From contig NMRA01000321.1 of NCBI GenBank assembly GCA_002633005.1, positions 31,086-95,085 on the forward strand: DNA of 64,000 bases. Direction: 5' to 3'. Under the pieces are notes generated by a model. That model was given only the letters and a program-made list of their open reading frames with translations, had not been told where the DNA came from and did not search any database. The translations under genes and the position numbers were made by a program. Below are positions 10,786 to 23,800 of the stretch, piece after piece. This DNA is from Phoronis australis. Lineage: Eukaryota > Phoronida > Phoronidae. Position 1 is the stretch's first letter. The number at the start of each line of letters is the position of its first letter.

Positions 10786-13020
10786 CCCAAAAAGTACATT
10801 CACCTTGATGTGATTATAAGGTATTTTTACGGGTTTTCGTGTTCACCTTTGGAGCCTTGTGACACGACAACATTCTTCAGTAAAAATTCAGGATGCAATG
10901 ATATTTGCAAAAAATATGATAAACTAATTACTCTTGCTGAAAATTTCAATTAAGGGTTTTCTAATAGCTGAAAATAGGCAATATCTATTGCGTAAATTTG
11001 AAATGTACTGTGAATAGCTCAATACATTGGCTGCAGTGTAGGATTTTACATATCGAGAATATAACCGGTAGCACAGCATAAATGTATTTCTGAAATCGGC
11101 AATAAATTAACTACTGTATGGGTTGGAAAACTTTGTATTTTACGCTTAATTTTTCTCTTGGTGTTAAAGTAAGGTGGTTTCGGTATCGACTAGTTTATAG
11201 AATATTAAGTTCAAATTCATATTTTTATAAAATAGACGCCTCGGAGTCTTCTGCTAGTACATTTTTACGCAAGACCTAGAAACTTTGACACATTTATTTC
11301 TGTAATGTGAATTCACTAGAACTTTTTGCGTGGTGTATGTGTGTTTATATCATTATGACTTGGGTTGTACAATTTTTTGAGCTTTTGGGAAAAATGTATC
11401 AAAAAAACTCGAGCAGATAACAGGAAATTCACGCTGTAAACTCTCGTACCTAGTACTGTGAAACCTCAGCGTTGCAAATTCCAACACTAGAATGTATGGG
11501 TCATGCGCGGGAGCTGGCATTCCATTCCGAGTGCTCACGCGATGCGCATGCTCAACTGGAAACAGTGATATCGTGTATTGAGAGTGAAAATCAGAAAGTT
11601 CATGCGCTCTAGCGACCAAACTGAGAGAAGTGAGCAACTTTGCCTCACTCTCACGTACCACTTCTCGTCGTGCGATTCGCTTGCAATTCTTCAGTCACAA
11701 AAAATAGGAAAATATTCGAAACAAAGTGGGGATTACCAAATTGTTTTCCGTAATTGTGAGCAGAGGCACCTCTGACAAAAATGTGAAATTTACATGGATT
11801 ACTGAAAAGTCACATGTGATTAAATTAATTAATTTGATTGGAATTCTCTTGAAAACAGATTGATTTTGTTTCACGATGTCAATCTTTAATTATACTTCCC
11901 ATTTTATGGAGTAGCGTGGGAGCACTTGCGATCGACAGTCGTGGCTGAATCTCAAACCGTTTTATCTTATTTGGTACAACACACACAAGCAATGTTATTT
12001 GGATTACAGCAAATGACAGACGATTGCAATTCCATTATCAATTTCGACTACATATCGTTTTGCAACAGATATGTAATCTTATTTAATGTTTGTGTACTTC
12101 AATTATTATTTGCCATGTGAAAAAATTATTGTATGCACCCGCTTTTTGTGTCGATCGGGGGCACGCATTTCTGGCAACATACATTGTCTTTCATAGGGAT
12201 TGTAATGGGAGTCAGATTTTTATTGGATGTCTTCGTTTAGGAGGTGACGTCATTTTTACAGTAAATCAGCATTAATGTGTAACTTTAAAATATGGCAAGA
12301 ACTGAAGGTAAATGAACTCATGTTATAACCTTTGAACAGTTGTTGATCTACAGTCCTGCCCAGTAAAGAAACTCAGGTGTGGTGATCGAACAACTATTGC
12401 GAATTAATTCACTCGCCGTGGGGAGATGAGCCCTCACTTCTCCAGGAAACGGCTGTAAAGCACTACAGAGACTTACCACGCACAAAGAAGACTTATCACG
12501 GAGCTTGAACTACAACCATTCATGCGCAAACACACTTGCTACGCACATCTGTAACTCAGCTGAAGTTTGTGCTTTGCACTACAAGCGTGGTAAGAGTTAT
12601 TGCGAGTATGATAAGTGTTTTTGGTGAGTGGTTAAAAGCCTGAGGCCCGTAGCAGGGGTTCGATGCCACCCCTCAAACTGCTAAATCGCTTACGTTATCC
12701 CAGGTAAACTCCAACAGAGGACGATTCATTGTAAATACGTCATCCAGTTGTTGACCTCTGATGTCACTGAGTACCGCTGTCAGACTGTCGCCCACACTTT
12801 GAATAATTAGCTGGCGGTCAAACAAGATGTGGAACGGAAACATCTTGAAAAACGTACTGCACGGTAACGTTCTTAGGTGGCTTTCGAGGTTTGTTTTCTG
12901 TGTAGCCTTCTTTTTAAAGCCCTTGAAGAGAGAAACGTTAAACGTTTGTTAAAATAATCGTTACAAGCCGCATAGACTTTCCGTCACGAAAACTAAGTTT
13001 TGATTTAGACCATTTACGTT
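10786..13020. other. no gene recognised
   Basis: AT-rich sequence without supportable exons. I searched the minus strand for the next guanylate cyclase exons and recognised none. Near 12628-12700 a tRNA-like patch is visible: GAGTGGTTAAAAGCC resembles a pol III A box and GGTTCGATGCC a B box. It is probably part of an old SINE. Confidence 0.45.
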
Positions 13021-13188
13021 TATGAAATTGGTCCTTAGCTAAAACTTACAGGCGATTTCAGAGCTTTGAAAGCACATATGAAATTGGTCCTTAGCTAAAA
13101 CTTACAGGCGATTTCAGAGCTTTGAAAGCACATATGAAATTGGTCCTTAGCTAAAACTTACAGGCGATTTCAGAGCTTTGAAAGCACT
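13021..13188 (+). repeat. 56-bp tandem repeat, three identical units
   Basis: Units start at 13021, 13077 and 13133 with TATGAAATTGGTCCTTAGCT and end with GCTTTGAAAGCAC. The three units read as identical, so the expansion is recent or homogenised. It sits inside a dispersed repeat that also has a copy near 3250-3480. Confidence 0.92.
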
Positions 13189-14616
13189 GACAGTTCGCGT
13201 TTGCTTGGGGTCAGGTGCTACAAAGTTGCTTGTCTCAGCGTGTCATTTTATGCATCGAGCATGGTCTCAGCGAATACTGAACTGTAATAAATCACCTCTC
13301 ATCTGAGAAAAAAGCAATAAGTTGAGACCAATGGGGCTATCCCGGATTACACAACGACACTCGAATCTCAGTGTAATTACCCACAATGCCGTAAACATCC
13401 GTCAGGCACATTTGCTGCCTCGTTTTTGTGCCACTGGAGTTTCACATGTATTTGTTGTTGTCTGGTTATTTCCAAGTGGTTCTCGGTTGCATTACTCTAT
13501 TCGTCTTTCCAATGCCAACGAAGTATTATTGCTGTGTTGTGGGAAGCAATTCCGACGTGAAAACGTTTGATAAACTGGGTTAATACCCGTGGATGCGTGA
13601 TCTGAAATTCTTTCCATTCCCAACATCAATGACAAACACGAAAATGTGCCTGATTTCCAAAACTAGGTAACGCGCTTTCTTATATCCGGGACAAGGGAGA
13701 GTTCTATCGCCGTGCAATCCGGGGCGGCCCTTTTGTATGGCAATAAGTGGACTCAATCGAAATTTCGCATTTTTGCCGCTTTCATCGTATTTATCTGGAT
13801 AAAACACGAAAACCAAACTACGCCTTTTCCTCCCATAAAATCGGTTTCATGTCTTTCCGTTTCTATTTCGGTTAACAAATTAAGACATGCGCTACATTGG
13901 ACATGCATCATTTTCGCATAATTAGGCTTAGGCAACTCTTTAGAAATCTGAAGCGTTTTCTTAACTTGTGATGGTTTCAATGCTTCTATTGGTAACAGAT
14001 ACATCGATTTTATGAGAGCCAAAATCGCAAGCGCACAAAATGAGGTTCTCCGCCAATTGGGTGGTCAAAAACAATTCAGAAACTTTTTCTATTTAAAATG
14101 ATAAGAATAGCCGTCGTAGTAAACAAAGAAGGACAGGCACCAATTCGATGATTTTGATTCAGCGCCCCCTTAAAAATTAAATCTTGGTCACACATATGGG
14201 ATGCTGGGTTGTTGAGGAGCAGAACTAACTTTTTGGTTCTTGACTAAAATGCTACAGAACTTTTGAAAACTTAGGACTTCAGGCTTTGTATTTTCAGAAA
14301 ATATAAACTTTCCCACAGTTAAATTATATATTTGTATACATTTGTTTAAATACGCAGATTACACAATAAGACCGGGCCGATACTGCGGCCGTTCTCAATT
14401 GTAAGAGAGTTCATACAGTTGTGGATCGACATAAGCGACACCTATTACATGCGTGTAAGTAAAACTAACGAATTGCTCCAGGACAAACAAATAGAGAATA
14501 TAGAATCAGTTAAACTTGTGCCCTAAAACTATGTGTCAGGTAGTGGCGATGACCGCATTCGAGGACAAACCTTACCAAGTGGTACTGGTGGTGTTTGTGA
14601 GATAGAACATAGTTAC
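13189..14616. other. intron of the guanylate cyclase gene; no further exon recognised
   Basis: This lies directly downstream (minus strand) of exon 3. Short minus-strand frames at 13580-13816 and 13753-14022 do not resemble the HNOBA or cyclase domains that should follow. Confidence 0.45.
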
Positions 14617-14878
14617 CTTGTTATCAAAGAAGAGCCGCATCACTACATGCAACGTGGCCCCGAGGTCTTCCTCTTTAATAACTTCAATTTCAACGTCATC
14701 GTTGTAAAACAATTTTCCAACTTCTTTGATTTGACCAATGACGTATTGTAGAAATCTTTTGCGTTTGGATCTATAGTGTAAGACAAGGCCGTCCACAGTC
14801 TCATCCTCGATAGCGAAAGAGGGAGGCTTCAGGGAAGGGTAGCTGAATTTCATGTACTCATGAAGATTATCGAGACCG
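14617..14878 (-). CDS. guanylate cyclase exon 3
   Basis: The acceptor is TTGCAG at 14884-14879 and the donor GTAACT at 14616-14611. The exon is 262 bp. Its first base completes a split serine codon from exon 2 and it ends in phase 0 after the codons for LFFDNK. It encodes the heme-ligand histidine and the Y-x-S-x-R motif. The minus-strand frame runs past the donor into intron sequence, so the donor is judged from the protein alignment. Confidence 0.9.
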
Positions 14879-17800
14879 CTGCAAGGAAATAATTCTGATT
14901 AATTTTAATAAAAATCTCCATGATAGCAAGTAGCGGCACATGATGATAAAAACGACGATGAATTTAAATGGCCTTGGCATGTGTCGGCGTTTATCAAAAC
15001 ACCATCCTCAGACTGAAGCAAAAACAGTGGCCACATTGCTAGGCCCAACAAGTAATGATACATAGGCACAGTCATTTGCAGGGGAATTACCAAAAGACTA
15101 CACTAGCAATGACAATCTCTGGTGTGCCAGTTGCCTATTGAGACTGGGCTTGCACCAACTGATATGTAGAGCCTCACAAGTTTTCAGCTCCCTTGTTGTT
15201 TTTGCAAAGTCATTGAAAGAGCATTGCTCATAACAATGATCGGAATTCTGCAGATGAATACTATGTGAATTTCTGTCAGAATTTAGATGTCCCGTGTTCT
15301 GGGTTTTCAAATAGCGAAAAGTTTTGCCAATATAACTGGAGCCACATCCGGCACAGAAAAATCTGTACATTAACCTGGACCGTAGACCCACAGGAATTTT
15401 GTTCTCGGGGTTAAATATGGGTTAAGATGGCCACTGTTTTGGCTTCTGAGGATGGTGTTTTAATGAACGCCGAACATGTCAAACCTGATTTAAGTCCATC
15501 GTTATTTTTTAACAAATGGTTAACATTCCGTGAGATTGAGTGAGAAAAGCACAGTTTATTTTTACATTATATAAAACAATAGAATTGCAGAATTGGATGA
15601 CAAAAGCGCAGGCCGCTAATAGCTCTCTACGAACACAATAAGAAATACATGTGTATGTAAGTAATAAATAAGACGATGTTGGCAAATTGGAAGCAATACA
15701 ATATAGTACAATAAAATGCAATGCATTACAATACAGTACAGAAACTGTATGTACAAAGAATGTACTTTCTTCCATAAAAACAGAACCTAAACACCTCGCT
15801 ATGAATTCCCATTGCTTAACATTACGGAACGGAGGTTCAATCATTTGACGGCCATTTGGTTGGGAAGGTCACGAGCATACTTGCTAAACACTAGCGAGGT
15901 TATCCGCTTCACCGAAATAATGATAGGCATAGTATATTTACAGAAAGCACCCTACTGGGTAACAAAAGTAATGTCCACATCACGAGTTACCCTAGAAAAC
16001 TTGCTAGAGCAAGATGCTCCCATTCAGCCGATTGAGGGTCCACATTACACACCCTACACCGCGCTACATGGAGCAAAAATTATTGGGCAATCATGTGCGT
16101 GTGTCTGTGACTGTGTGCGTGCGTGTACGCATGCGTGCCTGCTTGCGTGGGTGCGTGTGCGTGTGACTGAGTCAACGCACAGTTGGTACTTACTTTCCCG
16201 TTGTCTTCAGGTTTACCTTCACACTGCGACTTGTACTGGGGCAAGATATCCAGGAATAAGTTACCTTACCTCGATAAAGTGGGGGTAATGTGTCATCCGT
16301 GTGTCAAGTTATCCCAGCGACAAATAGAGTCCCCATTATTACTTAACTAGCCTATGGACTGCTCGTTCCACTAGTCACTTTGCTGTAAGTTAACAAAACT
16401 GGTAGTGTGGATGGCACTAAAGAGAGCACAGTAGACGTTAAAGCCCCAATTCGGATTAAAGTGAATTTTAGGCTGCGATCGCAGCCAAACGTTCTACTGG
16501 CGACAATGGTGAGAATTGAGAAGTGGTAAAAGCACAAAAACGCAACTTATTTTTTGTTTTATTGCTCTGTATAAGTCTAATAACTTCAAGAAGTCCAACA
16601 ATAATTCAAAAAATATATTTCGGCTCTAAAACGGGTAATGCCACTCTCTCGTTTCGAGTGTAATCGAAGCCGCTGCTTCACAAACTGCTCGAAAATCTAC
16701 CTTTTTAAGAGTCGTGGGACTTTCAACCTACCAGAAATGCTCCCGCTGGTACGATGATCTAGTGCGTGTATTAATTATAACTTGACTGGCGTATTTTGGG
16801 TGCCGTTCATCTTGTAGCGTGTTCAAAATTAAAGGGAGGCCTGCAAGAAGATTATTTTATGTCTCTTGCTTCAAAATACTGAGTGGGACGCAGGGAATTC
16901 TGGACGGTGCAGGTCAGCAGCCGTGCTCATGAGCGGTGATGAGGAACTTTTGTCTCATTCTCTTGATTTCAGATAACGGAAACTTTTAGCCGCGCAAAGT
17001 AGACCAGCCGACTATTTTCGTAGAATCTCACCTCAGAAAATCTCTCATGTCGCGACCAAGGACGTTCAGTATTCGATCATAACCGTATTTACCCAACGCC
17101 TGCACGAACGACTTCCCAAAGTCTGACATCAGGTCGTCAGTTGAAGCGCCACATACCTGTAATACACAACAACGATTAGCGGTTACAGGTCATAGTGTAC
17201 CGCTGTGCAGAATTCTGCGGCTTGCGTGATACTTATGAGTGAAACCTTGTGCTATCACGCTGTTCGCTTCAGTAACGTATGGCTAAATCTCGCGAAGGTT
17301 TGCTTGATTTCGATCACAAAGACCTGAAAGAAACATAACTTAAACACTCCCGACCTCAGTTTACCTATGAATCTACAATTTCGGGCTACTGAATCCGGCA
17401 CACTGCAGGCGGTTTGGCACACGTCACACGTTGTATCAGACGTGCACAAGCTGCTCAGCCGGGCACATTGCACGAAACACACGGAAGCACACACACATAC
17501 GCACGCACGCACGCACACACACCTATATGCATAAATGAAAACCTAACTGAAGAGCTCGAGACATGACTCAGAGGTCTAGCAGTGGGGTGCAATGGGATTT
17601 GAACCCACTACAAAAAACTAGGCCACACTGCGCTTTGTAAGCGTAATAATATGGTTAGCCAATGAAATAGTTCCGTTCTCACGTGGTTGTATGTAAGCAA
17701 CATACTGCCTCCTCTCAAGGCTAAACCCCGTCCTTAGGTTACTTTACACTATTTCGGAAGTTTACTTCCTTTTTAGTTTGATAAATAGGTTCTTACTAAG

Positions 17801-20800
17801 TCAGACCTGACCAAAATACAAGTCTACTCGTTTTGTATGTCCCCTGAACTTCACAAACTGTGGCTGGCCAATAGAGCCAGGTGTACAACATTGTTTACAA
17901 ATCAATGTTTTTCAATTTATTTCAGTACTTAGGCTTCCCGAGGTATTTGTAACTATCCTCAACACTGATTTGTTCTCTATTAATGAAACATTTTTTCATA
18001 TTTACGCAAGTATCCTCCTTTTCTGAATACCACGGTTATGGTTTTTGACATGTTAATATCTAGTTTCCGCTTTTTACGATACACTTCAATTTTCTTAATC
18101 AGCCGTAGAGAATACAACCCTATCATCTTCAACTAGCAACCAGTATAGCTTCAACATACTCAATGACACATCACCATCATTATTGTTCTTCAATGGGGCT
18201 ATTCGGAGAATTCTCCTCGCAGTGTCGCTGCTGTACTAGTGGTGATTGAATTGCGCATGCGTCGCTGTCTGCATGTAAACAGATGGTAAAAAGACGGAAT
18301 TGCTGTCAAAATACGTCGTCGCGCTAAGCCTTATTATTGTTATTTTCCCTCGTGCAAGTCTTCGACAAGTGGTCACAAATTCCCAAAAGACCTAAGGGTA
18401 CTACATTCGTGGAGAATAGCGATCGAAAGGGTCAACCAACTGACAGAAAATGTGTGGATAAGGAAGCCCCGTCAGTGTGTGCTCCATGCATCTCCATTGG
18501 GAGACTACATATAACATTACTTGGTAAGTTTTAACAACCAGTTTCTATCGACATCATTCGGTGATGTTATCCCCACCAGTTACCTCACTGAATAACGGGT
18601 GGTTTATTGAGTAGAACTAAAAGTTTCTTTTCGGAAACTCACCCGGGACTCGGATGCCGGGTGGGATAGCCGCACATATTCACATATTCAATTGCCCTGG
18701 GTGGGAGTGCGCCCAACATAAGAGGTGTATGGTAGGTGACGCTCAAAAGTAAAGGGTGACTTTTTCACAGCAGCTTGTCTTAAAAAACTATGCTATGTCC
18801 AATAAAATTCTGTAGATTATAGCCTACCCCACCCCCAGGGCTACCAGATTTACGTACCCAATTAACAAGAATGAACATGAATAAGCTATTCAGTAAATAT
18901 CGTAACATTACATTGGAATAAAAATTGACACCTAGAATGAGTTTTACTTTTCGAGATCAGAAGCACATTTTAGGTGTCATGAAAAATACACATTGTTAAA
19001 TAACTTTTAGCCTGTTTCACATATTTTAATTCAGATCTTAAATAAGACTTGGGTACAAAGAATATTAGTTTCTACATAAAAACATGAAGATGAAACATCA
19101 AGTATATTCTGCCTTACCAAAGTAGGTTTGTCTTGCATTTTCTTTTATAATTTGCTAATATTTCTATGACTATTTTGTTACAGGTAAGAGAAAACGACTG
19201 AAACCAGCCGCCTGACCATCTGTTTTACCGTTTGACCAAGTGAAAAGCAATCCTTCAGAATTAACTTGACAGAATTGAACCTAATTCAAAAATTCTGCTA
19301 TTGATATGCCTGATTATGGACAATGTTGTTTCTTTGTTTGTATTTGGTTGTTCAGTTTTCCATTTTGTTTTTAAATACACCGATAATTTTTATTCTCGAA
19401 TCTTGTGCATAGCAGATTCTCATCCAGCTAGCTACAAATGAAAACATACTTTTCTTGCATGTGGAACTTTTGTTCATAGGCAAGTTAACACAAAACTTAC
19501 AATTGGTCAAAGGCCTTCTTAAGAAAGCTCTAAATATAATTACACACACACACACAAACAAATAAAATGAAGGGAATACTTCCTTTTGATTCCTGCACAT
19601 TTCTATAGGTCAACAGGAAAATATTTCGTAAACATATTCGGTAATCATTTCAGCTTCATAAAGAATAAGCACAACTGCACTATGGGGCTTTAAAACTGAA
19701 GAAATATTGTGGTTTCAATAATTAGTGACAAACTTGCCTGTTGATGAAAAAATTATTCCATCGTCAAAGTGTAACATTAACAGGCTTTCTACTGACAATA
19801 AGACAATCGATGCAATCACTGAATGTCATTTCCCCATAATGTGTGCCAAATTGAAAAGTTTTTACCATTTGTAAAAAGCCTTTCTTCTGAAAGGAAAAGT
19901 TAATGCCACTCAGTGAGAAAGAATAGGTATTTATCCCAGATGCTTGTGGTTTTCATTTCACTGGGATCTAGTTTCAATGGCCTATAGAAGCGCTTGTAAA
20001 AAAGGCCCAGTTTCGGCACGTGGTTTTCGTTCGTGTAACCCCATTCAGCCTCAATAACATCCACAATTAGATCCTTGAAGGTACACAGAGCAACATATCA
20101 CTTGACTTGTTTTGTGCCCAAAATCTGACCCTGAACTAGACCAGAGTGTCACTAGGTCTTTTTTAGCTTCAGTTCCTCACGTTTCTTCCAGGAAAGGAAA
20201 TAAGCTATTGTCCACACATGACTCATTGCCTATGAAAGGGCATCCTCACCAATGAGACTGACTTGTGTAGCTGTCGGATATAGTTTCTCTTCATACACAA
20301 ACAATCCACTGGCACATTATTTTATGGTAACTTAGTACTGCGATTCACATTTCTCCAGGGCCAATGACTTGTACATTGTGCCATGCAGCACTGCTGGTGT
20401 GTGGAAATGCTGAGGGAAGAGAAAGGATTAACAAAGCTTGTCTGTGTTGCGGCTTGAAGTGGTCTTAAAATGTCAATGAACCTGGAAAAAATATTGAAAT
20501 ATGAATAATCAAGTACTCCAGGTTGGGTCAAAAATGCTACACCTGTTTTCCAAAAATATGATATGGTGACTGCTCTACGATTTCACAAAAAATAAATAAT
20601 TACTGTTTTCGAAAAAGCAAGGGTGTACATAATAAGTATTGTATAAAACTGCGTCTTTATCTTTCATACGTAGACATAAGAATTCTTTAAACGCATGCCA
20701 TGTCTTCAAAATAGGCAAGTTTTTTGAGACAACTTCAAACCTTTGTTACCCATTTTCAATGTTTATATTTTTGATACTTTCAGCAATTTTAAACTCCGAT

Positions 20801-23800
20801 TACAGATTCATCGGTCTGTCAAGCATATTTCTAGTCTAAGGCTGAGGGAACGGTTTCTCAGACTTTTTATTTTTCTCCTAATAGAAGATATGAATAGTTG
20901 GGTCATTTAAAAAATGATGGATAATCTTTCTGTTGTTTAAGAGTAATTACAAATCGTAAGGCACCATCAAAAATGCAATTTTCACAAAAAATGGAAGTCA
21001 TTTGAATTTATAAATGACTTGCACCATTTCGAGGCATGAGTTAAGACTCAGTCACTGAAAATTCAGAAAATGTAATATATTTTTATGAGTTTACAATTGA
21101 TAGCAAAACTGTTTCATGAAATAAACTCGAAGGAGCTTCACGAAGGTTAAGCATTACCTCGCCATGCTCTTTCCCTCAAACGTGTATTACCTGTTATTTC
21201 CACAGAGTCAGTTGCACCAAATTTTACAACCTTAACCCCCTATGCCAATCCCCCCTGAGGACCAGAATAAGTAAATTAACAAAATGACTTACATACCTTT
21301 CTTTAAAAAATAGCTGTTCCTTTTCAAAGGCTTTGTTCGTTGTCTCCAATATAGAAAGTAGGCTTTGACAACAAATCTGCACTGGACGGGAGATCTTGCT
21401 GGTTAACTACACTCAAATGCTTAAAACCAATTTTTGTCCATTCAGGATGGCGCAGAAGCGATGCATATCTCCTCTTTACGGTACAACTTGAGATCTCAAA
21501 CCTAAAAATCAAAGGTCACGTGAAAACAGACATGATATATTTCCATTTTAACTTGTAATAGATTTCCGGAAGACATAGGATAGGGAGTAAACTAATTATA
21601 ATAGTCTATGGATATTTGTCACTTACCCTTCGCCACTTAACTCACTAACCAGAGTTGACAGCATAAACATTCAGCATTGATTGATGTAACTGTCACTGAT
21701 AAACCTGTTGTTAGAAATCATTCCAAACAATAATACTGTTTTGATGCACGAAAAGATCCCGAGTGCTACGTCAAGTATCGTAACACAAATCACAACAAAC
21801 AAAGATTAACCTGACTGGCGACTGCCGCGAAGTCGACATCGGCGAGTGCCTCAGTAAACAGGCATCAGTAGAATAAACATAGAATAATCGTTAAAATAAC
21901 CACAAACCTTACCTTTGTATTAGGGTGTGCTTACTTCCTCTCATAGAAGCTTCCTTTTCACGCAATCTCTGATTTAGTTGACACAGCTGCAAGCCATTTC
22001 ACCATGTATTTCAAGGACTCGCGAAATCGAGGCTCTTCATCTATCACCACTAGTACACGCGCGCCCTCTGGTTAATGTGAATTTTCCGAATAGCCCCATT
22101 CGCGTTCAACATCATTTAAAATATCGAGAATAAAAAGGTGAAAGCTGACAGCCTTGTCTTACTCTCCACAAACAATCAAAATAGTCCGTGATTTCACCAT
22201 TTTGGTCTACCTGGACACACGACTTCACGTTGTGTACGATAATACATTTCAATTCACACAATATTTTATACAAGTGCATGTTTAGCTGCTAAATAAACGG
22301 GAAATGAATTCGGCCACTTAAGCTCATAAAATCGGTCTCTGTTTCAATTTAGTACTGAAAAGAACAATGAAAATATCGTTGGCTCCCGCAAACAACTTCA
22401 AATGTCAATGGGGTTCGCCAATTTACAAAACGTCACTCACAGCAACGTTTGGAACTGTTCATTGGGTGAAAGGGTGTTACCCTTGTTAGCTATCAGAACA
22501 AAAATTGATAACTTTGTACTATCTAAAAGTGTTCTTTTGAATTCGAAACTCTGGCTTAATTTTTTCGAATTTCTGGAAGTGTATACAGTACATGCTTCGA
22601 AAGTTTTTTCGAATTGAGAGCTCCCTGGTAAAACGTCCCTGTAAAATGTCACCTGCGTAGAATTCAGTAACGCTAGGACCTCAGTAAAAAAGCAAGACTT
22701 CGCGAGATTACGCAAGATATTACCGTGTATTTTGAGTGAGAACACGTGATTTTGGTTAGACCTATCAACCCACGAGACAGCAATTGATCTCTACCTTGCA
22801 TTTTTTATGAAGTGGCTGCACTGAAACACCGTGTGACAAGCTCAATGTATATCACTAACAAGCAGTTACACATACGTGACTTGTTGTCAAAAGTAATAAA
22901 GAAAAGAATACAATTAACTCCCCAAGTGTGCAAAGGTTTTAACAGTCAGATTAGTCCCTGAATTGTCCAAGTGTTGGCAGATCTAAACTAAATAAACGGG
23001 ATAACCATTCAGGTCATTGAATAATGTATAAGACGCCAAGGCTGTTACGGTATTGCAGAATCCCAAATGAACTTAAAAACGCTATTTCTGACAGAATAGT
23101 GTTAGTATTCCAGTTTTGAATACCGCCAAGTAGCGACACTTCGTGGAAACGTTCAGCTATCAACAATTTAACTTTGTGATTGATATCCATGGAGTTATAA
23201 ATTCTTGCCGTCATCACGCCGTCCTATTACCTCTACATTGGTGCAGTGTGATATTTAAAGTCGAACTTCTCGTGATATTTTCTCAAACTTGAGACATTGT
23301 ATTTTTGTAAACTCTTGTGGTTCAACAGAATTAAATATTAGGTCAAGAGAACGTCGCTCTTTATCCCACAATGCTAAAGAATAGTATTCGAATGTTCCTT
23401 AAGGTTATCTAGAACCTTATTTAGTGGCCTCCATTCTAACTCGTATATCAAAAAAACTAAGCTTTGTCAACTAGTAAAGGTATACATTTTCTGAAAGAAC
23501 AAAGAGCAGGAAATATCAATATACTTTTTGTATTCATGTGCCATTATTATTTTTACGTAAAGACCTTTTTAAGTCAAAATTTCATTTTAAGAAAGGTATA
23601 TTCATAGCAAAATAACCCCTCAGTCGATTTTGATGAAACCTTTTTAAATGAAAACTTCACCAGTTACCTCAAGAACGCTGATAGGAATTTTCGATTAGTC
23701 TGTTCGTTTGGTTTCTATGGCAAATCAACTCGCAAAATGTAAGTTTTTTTTGTAAAAAATTGAAGTCGTATTCGTCTTTGTTACATTACTCAAAAACTAG

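Larger units (their letters stand above)
14966..15490 (-). mobile_element. Penelope-like retroelement fragment flanked by inverted repeats
   Basis: A GIY-YIG endonuclease fragment (15098-15420, minus strand) lies between two inverted copies of a sequence of about 70 bp (about 14966-15041 and about 15419-15490). The shared block read outward from each copy contains AAAACACCATCCTCAGA and AAAACAGTGGCCA. Penelope-like elements often carry repeated ends with hammerhead ribozymes, and some have inverted ends. The reverse-transcriptase part is missing. The insertion lies in guanylate cyclase intron 2. Confidence 0.7.
18195..22097. mobile_element. 3.9-kb DNA transposon with short inverted ends and THAP remnant
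   Basis: The left end begins GGGGCTATTCGGAGAATTC (18195) and the right end is its inverted match GGGGCTATTCGGAAAATTC (read from 22097). A second shared block, GTACTAGTGGTGAT, lies about 40 bp inside each end. The outer bases AAT flank both ends. Inside are a THAP-domain frame on the plus strand near the left end and several exon-like frames on the minus strand. These include one with LCQLNQRLREKEASM before a GTAAGG donor near 21912, one at 21324-21503 and one at about 19915-20090. The superfamily is not recognised. It lies in guanylate cyclase intron 1. Confidence 0.7.

Noticed and set aside
11353-11661. 102-codon minus-strand frame considered as a later guanylate cyclase exon
   Set aside because: It has none of the HNOBA or cyclase motifs and no suitable splice junctions.
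15812-16288. 158-codon plus-strand open frame
   Set aside because: Its second half is translated GT/GC-rich simple sequence and the first half has no domain or splice support. It lies inside a guanylate cyclase intron.
17555-17640. Possible minus-strand tRNA gene (GGTTCAAATCC B box with an A-box-like TGGCCTAGT)
   Set aside because: The two boxes are too close for a tRNA with an anticodon arm and the cloverleaf cannot be closed. It is at best a SINE remnant.
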